DNA of 32,467 bases, from the IMG/VR virus record IMGVR_UViG_3300044949_000477, positions 1 to 32,467 of that record. One strand, 5' to 3'. The notes beneath the pieces are model-generated. The model ran no database searches, had not been told where the DNA came from, and saw only the letters and a list, made by a program, of their open reading frames with translations. The translations under genes and the position numbers were made by a program. Source of the DNA: a virus. Shown here in pieces: positions 22,471 through 29,375 of this stretch (within the stretch, counting starts at the first letter, position 1; every line of letters starts with the position of its first letter).

Positions 22471-22589
22471 ATGAAGTAGTATTACAACCATTGGAGAAAT
22501 GTTTATTATATCTAGCATACGAAGCAGATAAATACCAAGTTGAAGAATTGGTACACAAAGCTGCGATGAGGAAAGCTGGAGTTAAGTAA
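21808..22589 (+). CDS. putative tail assembly chaperone, -1 frameshift fusion (260 aa)
   Basis: The N-terminal 167 residues are joined by a -1 shift within the T run to 93 residues of the other frame. That extension reads FEQFIKGLIERYPEIFDGG at first and later SYSSIIQLAQGDITKIDEV and CLLYLAYEADKYQVEELV, which looks like a genuine conserved alpha-helical domain and resembles the C-terminal part I recall for this gene type. Frame continues without a stop to TAA at 22587-22589. A true deletion or insertion error in the homopolymer (T8 or T11 would restore one frame) is the alternative. The gene is far from the tape measure, unlike in lambda. Confidence 0.65.
22301..22310 (+). promoter_or_regulatory. 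candidate -1 frameshift site (T10)
   Basis: Ten Ts follow GGC ACA C. In the upstream frame the codons are CTT TTT TTT TTG, so the heptamer T-TTT-TTT allows tandem slippage by one base with full repairing. The new frame then reads GAG CAA TTT onward. No strong hairpin lies just downstream, so slippage would rest on the homopolymer itself. Confidence 0.65.
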
Positions 22590-22594
22590 TCTCA

Positions 22595-22622
22595 TACTTT
22601 TGTTTTATTAATTGTTAAATCA
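22595..22622 (+). promoter_or_regulatory. -7-like TACTTTTG and near copy of late motif
   Basis: TACTTTTG (22595-22602) matches TAnnTTTG but no TTG lies at the expected distance upstream. ATTGTTAAATCA (22611-22622), a near copy of the recurring 12-mer, follows, 12 bases before the next ATG. Either could start a transcript for the Cys-motif proteins and the fibre genes. Confidence 0.35.
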
Positions 22623-22634
22623 ATAAACAATCCT

Positions 22635-22814
22635 ATGAAAGTGAAAACATCATACGTTCCTAAACCAAAATTTGAAGCAACTCCATCGTTGAGTTCTCCA
22701 AGAAAAGGAAGTAGAATGGGCTGTTTATGTAGAAATAAAAATACATACTCAACTAAATGTTGTGACAAAACAATTGGTGCACAGGGCATAGGACTAATCT
22801 ATAAAAATCCATAA
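22635..22814 (+). CDS. small CxC-x9-CC protein, copy A (59 aa)
   Basis: A 59-residue basic protein with a Pro/Lys-rich start (MKVKTSYVPKPKFEA) and GCLCRNKNTYSTKCCDKTIG (29-48), so Cys30, Cys32, Cys42 and Cys43. The next gene has the same Cys spacing and the shared YSTxCC text, showing the two are paralogues. The Cys residues could bind a metal or form disulfides in a virion part. It follows the chaperone-like gene by 45 bases and precedes its paralogue by one base. The function of this motif, which I recall from small phage structural-module proteins, is unknown. Confidence 0.7.
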   Translation: MKVKTSYVPKPKFEATPSLSSPRKGSRMGCLCRNKNTYSTKCCDKTIGAQGIGLIYKNP

Positions 22815-22815
22815 C

Positions 22816-23067
22816 ATGCCAACACCATCGTACAATTCAAATCAAAGAAAGAATACAGGTGTTTACTTTGGACCAACCAGAGGTAAAGCAACCGGAAGAA
22901 ACAAACGTAGAGGATGTCTATGTGTTGATACTGATATTTACTCAACTGAATGTTGTGAAGGTGCATTGATTAACCAAACTATTGGACAAACGCAATCGGC
23001 TTTCAATAATCGTAGAGGTGCATTCAGTAATGGTTTCAGTAATGGATTTGATGTAGGTCAGATATAA
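22816..23067 (+). CDS. small CxC-x9-CC protein, copy B (83 aa)
   Basis: An 83-residue protein sharing GCLC...IYSTECCEG (Cys34, Cys36, Cys46, Cys47; C-x-C-x9-CC) with its upstream neighbour. It has a longer C-terminal part rich in Asn, Gly, Phe and Arg (NNRRGAF, SNGFSNGFD). The N-terminus is basic (TRGKATGRNKRR). It lies just ahead of the giant fibre gene and could be an adaptor that joins fibres to the tail or virion. That is inference from position. Confidence 0.7.
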   Translation: MPTPSYNSNQRKNTGVYFGPTRGKATGRNKRRGCLCVDTDIYSTECCEGALINQTIGQTQSAFNNRRGAFSNGFSNGFDVGQI

Positions 23068-23070
23068 ACA

Positions 23071-23086
23071 TATAAATATATAAATA
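23071..23086 (+). promoter_or_regulatory. tandem TATAAATA octamers before the fibre gene
   Basis: TATAAATA occurs twice back to back (23071-23078 and 23079-23086), ten bases before the ATG. The octamer is the core of T4 late promoters, which are read by gp55. A single TATAAATA (31873-31880) also precedes the capsid start. In DNA this AT-rich a match can be chance, so the promoter call is weak; the tandem is notable. Confidence 0.3.
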
Positions 23087-23095
23087 TATACAACG

Positions 23096-26000
23096 ATGTC
23101 TCAATTAAATAAAACGCAATTAGAGCAAGTAAACCAAACTAACTTCCCTAATAATACGGTACAATTCATTACTCCACAAAAGTTGAGAGAAATGAATACT
23201 GATATTATTGACAGTATGGTTGATGAAATCAGTTATAATGTAGATTCTGCTTCATTCTCATCTTCAATTGATAACTTACAAGACCAAATCAATACGTTGG
23301 TTGTAAGTGGTAGTGGTATTTTCATACAAAACGAAGGTACACTATTAGGTATTGCAACTGATTTGGATTTTGTTGGAGATGCAGTGAATACAACCTTAAT
23401 GGGTTCATCTGCAAAGATTAGTATTCAAGCAGTAACAACTTCTTCATTCAATCAGTACACTCAATCAAATGATAGTAAAGTAAATTCATTGATAAGTAAA
23501 ACTGGTTCATTTGCTACAACTGGTTCAAATACATTTGTTGGAAGCCAAATTGTAAATGGTTCAATAACTGCATCAGTTGGTTTGAAAGTTACCGAAATTA
23601 CAAATAATGGAACACCGATATCAATAGAAAGTGATACAAATGTAAATGGTGACCTTGCAATTGCGGACATACTATATGTAAATCATATTGAAGAAGAATC
23701 TAATAATGCTGGTATAATATACAAAGCAGGTACACCTGGTCATATGTTTACAGGTAGTATTAACGTTTCTGGTTCTTTAAAAGTAAATAATTCATTTACA
23801 GCTTCTTTAAGAGAAGGATATGCGTGGATTGGTGGTGTAGGTAACGTTTCTAATTTAGTTGCTACATCTTCGTTTATTGCAATTGGTACATCAGGTACTT
23901 CTGGTAAAGATGGTACATCTGGTACAGCCGGCTCATCAGGTACATCTGGAGTGAGCGGTACATCTGGTATTTCTGGAAGTTCAGGCACATCCGGTGAAAG
24001 TGGCACATCAGGTAGTTCAGGAAGTAGTGGTGTAAGTGGTACATCAGGAAGTTCAGGAAGTAGTGGTACTTCGGGTTCTTCTGGTGTAAGTGGCAGTTCT
24101 GGTACATCTGGAGTGAGTGGTACATCGGGAAGTTCCGGTTCATCTGGTTCATCAGGAGTTAGTGGCACATCAGGTACTTCAGGTAGTTCAGGAAGTAGTG
24201 GTGTAAGTGGCACTTCTGGAACATCAGGTAGTTCTGGTAGTTCAGGTATTAGTGGCACATCGGGAAGTTCTGGTTCATCAGGTACTTCTGGAGAGAGTGG
24301 AACATCAGGTAGTTCCGGTAAAGATGGTACGAATGGATTAAATGGTTCAAACGGTACCTCTGGTATAAGTGGCACAAATGGTACTGCAGGTACATCGGGT
24401 ACTTCTGGTTTTAATGGACAAGCAAGTGGTAGAGTATATTACTTTAATGGTAGTATTACAGGCTCAGTATCTTCTTCAGTTTATAGACAATTGGGAGTTG
24501 AACCTGGTAACACAGTAACACCATATATTGTATCACAATCGCTTTCAGGTTCAGGCCAACCTCAATTATTAGCAAGTTATATAACCGAACCTTTAGGATT
24601 TACAACAATACCTGGTGGATTGCAGACATTCTATATGGAGTTCTTAAAACCTGCAGCAAATGATATAATCCAAGCACAAGTAGGATTGCAATTGGCTGAT
24701 GTAAATGGTAACCCATCTGGTTCACTTTTAACTTCATCTTTATTCCCAGTACTTTTTAATGATGATACATTCCCTTCACAAACAAGAATAGATACCGTAT
24801 TCCCATCAACACTTATCAATTCATCTTCAAGAATGATTGTAACTGTTTACGCTAGAAACGAAACAGCTTCAGCAAAAGAAATCCAATTTTGGACAGAAGA
24901 TGCATACTTCTCTTATGTAGTGACATCAGTAGGATTAGAGAACGGAACTTCAGGCACTTCAGGTACTTCAGGAACTTCTGGACAAAATGGAACATCTGGA
25001 CAAAATGGAACTAATGGTACGAGTGGTACATCAGGATTTTCAATAGATAGTGGCTCATTCGTAACCACATCATCGTTTAATAACTTTACTTCATCAGTTG
25101 TATTAAATTCACAAACTGCTTCAATGACTGTACTATCTGCATCCTTTGCAAGTACATCATCTTTAGCAAGAACAGCAACAACTGCAAGTTTCGCTCTTAC
25201 ATCTTCAATAGCTGTAAGTTCATCATTCGCAACTACATCAACTTCTGCTTCAGTAGCAGTAAGTTCATCAGTTGCCACATCAGCAAGTTTTGCAACATCT
25301 GCATCATTCGCAACAACAGCTTCATTCTTAAGTGGCAGTGTAGCTAGTGCATCATTTGCAACATCTGCATCTTTTGCAAGTACGGCATCTTTCTTTAGTG
25401 GAAGTGTAACTAGTGCATCATTCGCTACAACTGCGAGTTTTGCAACTACTGCTGGAACAGCCTCATTCTTTAGTGGAAGTGTGGCAAGTGCATCGTTTGC
25501 AACTTCAGCTAGTTTTGCAGCAACTGCTTCATTCTTTAGTGGAAGTGTATCTCAATCAATAAGTTCTTCATTCGCAACAACTGCTTCATTTGCAACCACA
25601 GCGGCAACTGCTTCATTTGCATTAAATGCGGCATCGTTCCCATTCACTGGTTCAGCTCAAATAACTGGCTCTTTAGGTGTGACTGGTTCTATAAATGTAC
25701 AAAGTAGTAGTTTAGCAGGAACATTTAGCGGAAGTGTAATTACAAATTTAGGTGACATATATACTACCGTAGCAGCGGCAACAAAGATAGTAACAATAGA
25801 TTCATCTTCATATGGTACTTTATTATCCAGTGGAACTGCTGACGCTAACACACTTTATTTCATAAGCGGAAGTACAACAATAGTACCTTCTGCATCATTC
25901 GCAACAACTGCTTCATTTGCAACTACGGCGGCAACTGCTTCATTCTTTAGTGGAAGTGTAGCTAGTGCATCCTTTGCTACATCGGCAAGTTTTGCAGCAA

Positions 26001-26749
26001 CTGCTTCATTCTTTAGTGGAAGTGTATCTCAATCAATAAGTTCATCATTTGCAACAACTGCTTCATTTGCAATAACTGCATCTTACGCACTTAATGCGGC
26101 AAGTGCAGCATCATTCCCATTCTCTGGTTCAGCGAGAATTACTGGTTCATTGGATGTGACTGGTTCGGTGAATGTATCTGGTAGTTATTTAATTACTTCA
26201 CAATCATTTACTGGTTCATTAATAGATAACGTATCTCCAACAACTACAAACGTAGCACCGGTAAGACACGTAATATCAATAACATCAGCATCTTACGCAG
26301 CATTAGTAACAAAAGACCCTAATACATTATATGTAATATCTGGTTCGGCTATCACCGGTAGTGGTGGTGGAACTAGTGCTGGATTCCCATTCACCGGTTC
26401 TGCTGTAATTACTGGTTCATTAATTGTGACTGGTTCTAGTAGAGGTAACGTTGTATCAATGAGTATTGCTTCATCAACCGCTTCATTGGATATGGATGCA
26501 GGAAACTACTTTACTTGTTTAGCTAGTGGAAACTTCTTTGTAAACGTAACCAATTTAAGACCTGGCGATACTGCAAACTTAGTATTAACAACTGTGGGTA
26601 TAGCAACTGCATCATTCAGTACAAACGTAAAACAACCATCTGGTTCACTTTATAGACCAACATCTGGAAGTAACAATGTGGATGTACTATCTTTTGTAAG
26701 TGTAGATGCATCAAATGTGTATTTAGTATCAGCTAAAAAATTCGTATAA
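23096..26749 (+). CDS. giant tail fibre / adhesin with Gly-X-Y and ASFATT-type repeats
   Basis: A 1217-residue protein in five parts. The N-terminal part (1-260) includes FPNNTVQFITPQKLREMNTD, typical of fibre heads that attach to a tail. Residues 264-441 are collagen-like Gly-X-Y triplets made of Thr, Ser and Val instead of Pro (GTSGSSGVSG). A globular domain follows (about 441-615), then a short second Gly-X-Y stretch (about 617-650). Last come repeats of ASFATTASF and FFSGSV type with TGSLxVTGS modules, ending in a compact tip. The fibre would contact the host surface. Block repeats inside suggest length change by recombination. Antisense frames across the repeats are artefacts of composition. 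Confidence 0.75.
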   Translation: MSQLNKTQLEQVNQTNFPNNTVQFITPQKLREMNTDIIDSMVDEISYNVDSASFSSSIDNLQDQINTLVVSGSGIFIQNEGTLLGIATDLDFVGDAVNTTLMGSSAKISIQAVTTSSFNQYTQSNDSKVNSLISKTGSFATTGSNTFVGSQIVNGSITASVGLKVTEITNNGTPISIESDTNVNGDLAIADILYVNHIEEESNNAGIIYKAGTPGHMFTGSINVSGSLKVNNSFTASLREGYAWIGGVGNVSNLVATSSFIAIGTSGTSGKDGTSGTAGSSGTSGVSGTSGISGSSGTSGESGTSGSSGSSGVSGTSGSSGSSGTSGSSGVSGSSGTSGVSGTSGSSGSSGSSGVSGTSGTSGSSGSSGVSGTSGTSGSSGSSGISGTSGSSGSSGTSGESGTSGSSGKDGTNGLNGSNGTSGISGTNGTAGTSGTSGFNGQASGRVYYFNGSITGSVSSSVYRQLGVEPGNTVTPYIVSQSLSGSGQPQLLASYITEPLGFTTIPGGLQTFYMEFLKPAANDIIQAQVGLQLADVNGNPSGSLLTSSLFPVLFNDDTFPSQTRIDTVFPSTLINSSSRMIVTVYARNETASAKEIQFWTEDAYFSYVVTSVGLENGTSGTSGTSGTSGQNGTSGQNGTNGTSGTSGFSIDSGSFVTTSSFNNFTSSVVLNSQTASMTVLSASFASTSSLARTATTASFALTSSIAVSSSFATTSTSASVAVSSSVATSASFATSASFATTASFLSGSVASASFATSASFASTASFFSGSVTSASFATTASFATTAGTASFFSGSVASASFATSASFAATASFFSGSVSQSISSSFATTASFATTAATASFALNAASFPFTGSAQITGSLGVTGSINVQSSSLAGTFSGSVITNLGDIYTTVAAATKIVTIDSSSYGTLLSSGTADANTLYFISGSTTIVPSASFATTASFATTAATASFFSGSVASASFATSASFAATASFFSGSVSQSISSSFATTASFAITASYALNAASAASFPFSGSARITGSLDVTGSVNVSGSYLITSQSFTGSLIDNVSPTTTNVAPVRHVISITSASYAALVTKDPNTLYVISGSAITGSGGGTSAGFPFTGSAVITGSLIVTGSSRGNVVSMSIASSTASLDMDAGNYFTCLASGNFFVNVTNLRPGDTANLVLTTVGIATASFSTNVKQPSGSLYRPTSGSNNVDVLSFVSVDASNVYLVSAKKFV
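23886..24419 (+). repeat. DNA coding collagen-like Gly-X-Y repeats
   Basis: About 178 consecutive codons follow a Gly-X-Y pattern, encoded by imperfect 9- and 18-base units such as GGTACATCAGGA and GGTAGTTCAGGA. Such DNA is prone to slippage, giving fibres of different length among related phages. A shorter set of the same kind lies at about 24946-25045. Confidence 0.75.
25463..25700 (+). repeat. fibre block repeat, copy 1 (partner at 25940-26177)
   Basis: This segment and 25940-26177 can be aligned with a constant offset of 477 bases (159 codons). Shared text includes TCATTCTTTAGTGGAAGTGT, the TCTCAATCAATAAGTTC run and the TTCCCATTC-CTGGTTCAGC module. A third, shorter copy of the last module lies near 26384. 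In-frame duplication has lengthened the shaft. Confidence 0.7.
25940..26177 (+). repeat. fibre block repeat, copy 2
   Basis: Partner of the block at 25463. The copies differ by scattered, mostly third-position changes plus a small in-frame difference near the ACTTAATGCGGC segment, so the duplication is not very recent. Confidence 0.7.
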
Positions 26750-26750
26750 T

Positions 26751-27449
26751 ATGTTCATACCAATAGTAAATTTTGAACAACCACCGGTAACTGACGGGTT
26801 AATAAGATTTTATGACCCACAAGTTGAAATGAGTACGGGCTCTTTATTAGAGATGTCTGGTAGAGCCGCAGCTAGTGGCAGTGGTGGTGGTTACACAATC
26901 ACAACAACTGTTCCGGCATATGTAACGTTTACAAATAATAGAACTAATAGATTTACAACACCAGCATCAACTGATTTAGATTGGGTAGATGGAACTGTTG
27001 TTGCATGGGTATATCTTAATGGAACTTCTGCTATAAATTATTGTTGGATAAATCAAAGAAGTTCGGTAGGAAGTTTAACAACAAGATATTCATTACATGC
27101 AAATCCATCAGCAAATACTCTTGGTATTTATAATGGTTCTGCGTTTAATACTGTAAGTACTACAATAGATAATGGAATTTGGTATTGTTTAGCCGCACAA
27201 TTGAGTACAACATTAAATGCAACATTTTATGTAAATGGAGTATCAGTTGGTAATCCAGGAGGTACTTCAACAATATCATCAGGAGCTACAACTAGAGCAT
27301 TTGAATTCGGTAATTCAGACCCTTCTTTTATAAATGAAGCATGGGATGGAAGAATTGGACAAGTATGGAATTATAGTAGAAGATTATTACCACAAGAAAT
27401 TTATCAAATCTATCAATCAACAAGAGATAGATACGGATTATTTATATAA
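26751..27449 (+). CDS. LamG/concanavalin A-like tail protein 1
   Basis: A 232-residue beta-sandwich protein. Typical LamG text is present: VTDGLIRFYDPQVEMS at the start, TVVAWVYLNG near the middle, and WDGRIGQVWNYSRRLLPQEI at the end, the last being the usual closing motif of Laminin_G_3 modules. These domains bind sugars, so a receptor- or surface-glycan-binding role is likely. The ATG lies one base after the fibre stop (TAATATG), so it is probably coupled to it. A related protein follows. Confidence 0.7.
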   Translation: MFIPIVNFEQPPVTDGLIRFYDPQVEMSTGSLLEMSGRAAASGSGGGYTITTTVPAYVTFTNNRTNRFTTPASTDLDWVDGTVVAWVYLNGTSAINYCWINQRSSVGSLTTRYSLHANPSANTLGIYNGSAFNTVSTTIDNGIWYCLAAQLSTTLNATFYVNGVSVGNPGGTSTISSGATTRAFEFGNSDPSFINEAWDGRIGQVWNYSRRLLPQEIYQIYQSTRDRYGLFI

Positions 27450-27458
27450 AAGAAAAAT

Positions 27459-28262
27459 ATGCCAGAAGTATCACAACAATTATTTTTAGGAACTGACCAA
27501 GTTTTCGCATTCTATGATAATAAATGGAGTGGAATTAATTCTTATAACCAATCAACGAGTGTAATAACTGACCAATTAGTTTTAAGATTAGATTGTACTG
27601 AAACAACATCATATCCAGGTAGTGGAAGTAAATGGAATGATATAAGTGGAAATGGAAATGTGGCATCAATAACTGGTTCACTTTCATTTGCATCTTCATC
27701 ATTAGTATTTAATAATAATACATCTAATTTTATTCAAATGCCACACTCATCAACATATTCAGTATTTGATGGTGATTTCACAATTGACCATTGGATTACA
27801 GTTGATGCATTTGTGACTGTAGCTGTAAATGATATTATCGGATTTTATTTTAAAGGTAGTACAAACGTAGAAGCTAATCCTGGTTTTGGTGCAAGAATGG
27901 ATAGAAATACCAATGCAGCAAATTTTGGAAAGGGATTCTTTTTAGGAAATGGTACATCCACACCAACATTTGATTATTTTACAAATGATAATGCGAGTAT
28001 GGTTGCGAGAAAATGGTACAATATTCAAATTGTTAGAAGCGGAAGTACTGTAAAACTTTATTCAAATACGGTAGAAAAACAATCCGGTTCTCCTTTCTCT
28101 GGTAACTTTAATAATACCCAACCTCTTACGATTGGTAAATATAATAACGCATCATATGGACCGTGGGAAGGAAAGATTGGTACATTCTTAATTTATGATA
28201 AAGCATTAAGTACAACCGAACTAACACAGAATTACAATTATTACTCAACTAAATTCTTATAA
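27459..28262 (+). CDS. LamG/concanavalin A-like tail protein 2
   Basis: A 267-residue protein with LVLRLDCTETTSYPGSGSKW and NDISGNGN near residues 43-70, DFTIDHWI (about 107-114), KWYNIQIVRSG (about 185-195), and a closing WEGKIGTFLIYDKALSTTEL (about 234-253). These are the standard landmarks of a LamG fold. It is a distant paralogue of the preceding gene and likely another glycan-binding tail part. It ends in TAATATG with the next gene. Confidence 0.7.
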   Translation: MPEVSQQLFLGTDQVFAFYDNKWSGINSYNQSTSVITDQLVLRLDCTETTSYPGSGSKWNDISGNGNVASITGSLSFASSSLVFNNNTSNFIQMPHSSTYSVFDGDFTIDHWITVDAFVTVAVNDIIGFYFKGSTNVEANPGFGARMDRNTNAANFGKGFFLGNGTSTPTFDYFTNDNASMVARKWYNIQIVRSGSTVKLYSNTVEKQSGSPFSGNFNNTQPLTIGKYNNASYGPWEGKIGTFLIYDKALSTTELTQNYNYYSTKFL

Positions 28263-28263
28263 T

Positions 28264-29040
28264 ATGCCAACATACTTAGGAAATCAACTATATTCAGATA
28301 TAAGATTAGGAACACAACGAATTAATGATATTGGTGTGTCTAAATTCCCATTAGCAATTGATTGGTTATTAGTTGGTGGCGGTGGTGGCGGTGGAATTAG
28401 TAATGATGCCGGAACTGATAGAGGTGGTGGCGGTGGAGCTGGTAGATTTGTTTCATCTTCTTTGATATTACTTCCTTCTACTTCTTCTATGTCAATTACA
28501 ATTGGTAGTGGTGGTCCTGGTAGAAATACAAATGATGGTGCTGGTTCAGGTACTAATGGTGGAGAATCATCCTTAATAATTAGTGGAGTAACATATACAG
28601 CACCAGGCGGTGGAGCCGGTGGTGGTGAATCTAATAATGGTAATGATGGAGGCTCTGGTGGTGGTGGAGGTTCAAATGGAGATAGAGCAGGTGGTAACGC
28701 TGTAGCAGGTTCTCCAATTGCTGGATTTGGTAATAATGGTGGTAGTGGAGCTGGAAGTACAGGTGGTTCTGGTGGTGGAGCAGGTGGTACACCAACTGGA
28801 TTAGCATGGGTTGATGGTGTTACTTATTGTCAAGGTGGCATAGGACAGAATGGAGCAAACGCTACTTTATTTGGAAGTGGTGGCGGTGGTAACACAGGAT
28901 TAGCTAATGGTGGTAATGGTAGTGCTGGTATTGTTATAATAAGATATCCAGGAATACCAGTAGCAAGTGGTGGAACAATAACACAAAGTGGTGGATACAC
29001 ATATCATACATTCACAACTGCTGGAACATTCAGTTATTAA
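28264..29040 (+). CDS. glycine-rich tail fibre protein
   Basis: A 258-residue protein with a short N-terminal domain and then repeated Gly runs (LLVGGGGGGGISND, RGGGGGAG, GGGSGGGGGSN). It closes with GYTYHTFTTAGTFSY. I recognise this ending and the VGGGGGGG pattern from the glycine-rich fibre domain (polyglycine-II type) in phage adhesins, where glycine helices form a packed host-binding tip. It sits among other adhesin genes. A similar domain recurs in the gene two downstream. Confidence 0.7.
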   Translation: MPTYLGNQLYSDIRLGTQRINDIGVSKFPLAIDWLLVGGGGGGGISNDAGTDRGGGGGAGRFVSSSLILLPSTSSMSITIGSGGPGRNTNDGAGSGTNGGESSLIISGVTYTAPGGGAGGGESNNGNDGGSGGGGGSNGDRAGGNAVAGSPIAGFGNNGGSGAGSTGGSGGGAGGTPTGLAWVDGVTYCQGGIGQNGANATLFGSGGGGNTGLANGGNGSAGIVIIRYPGIPVASGGTITQSGGYTYHTFTTAGTFSY

Positions 29041-29060
29041 TGAATAAAAAAGAATTTACA

Positions 29061-29072
29061 ATTGTTAAATAA
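29061..29072 (+). promoter_or_regulatory. candidate late promoter motif ATTGTTAAATAA
   Basis: An exact copy of the 12-mer, 15 bases before the ATG of the small virion protein. It shares the AATAA(A)CT type downstream text with the copy at 1278. No terminator is seen upstream, so it would add transcription to read-through. Confidence 0.45.
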
Positions 29073-29087
29073 TAAAATAAACTCAAT

Positions 29088-29369
29088 ATGAAATTAGAAA
29101 CTCAAAATTCGTATATTACTAACCCACAATTCGTTGGTGGTGTAGCAGTAATTCCAATTTCAGGTTCAGCATTTGCATCAGCTTCAGGAAATACTCCGCA
29201 ATGGGGATTTAACGCTGGTGGATTATATGTTGGTGCTACTGGTGACTTAGTTGTAAAGACCTACGATGGTTCAGTATTAAACTTTGTTTCTGCTAGCGGA
29301 TTTATACCTGGTATTGTTTGTGCAGTATCTGCATCTTCAACAGCTTTAGGAATTATTGCATTAAGATAA
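29088..29369 (+). CDS. small beta-rich virion protein (GLYVGxxGDLVV type)
   Basis: A 93-residue protein with GGLYVGATGDLVVKTYDGS (45-63) and a closing GIIALR. This text closely follows a widespread small phage protein family (RALYVGxxGDLVV...TGTTAxxIVALY) found among head and tail genes. Its exact role is unsettled, with decoration, spike-base or head-completion parts suggested. Own motif-type promoter candidate upstream. Six bases separate it from the next fibre gene. Confidence 0.6.
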   Translation: MKLETQNSYITNPQFVGGVAVIPISGSAFASASGNTPQWGFNAGGLYVGATGDLVVKTYDGSVLNFVSASGFIPGIVCAVSASSTALGIIALR

Positions 29370-29375
29370 AAAAGA

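Noticed and set aside
22595-22602. TACTTTTG as a full host promoter
   Set aside because: There is no TTG at the required upstream distance, so it is kept only as a weak -7 candidate.
23740-24375. 211-codon minus-strand frame rich in Pro, Glu, Leu and Val
   Set aside because: It is the antisense reading of the Gly-X-Y repeat DNA; its periodicity comes from the repeat.
23886-24419. CRISPR-like repetitive array
   Set aside because: The repeats are in-frame Gly-X-Y codons without unique spacers.
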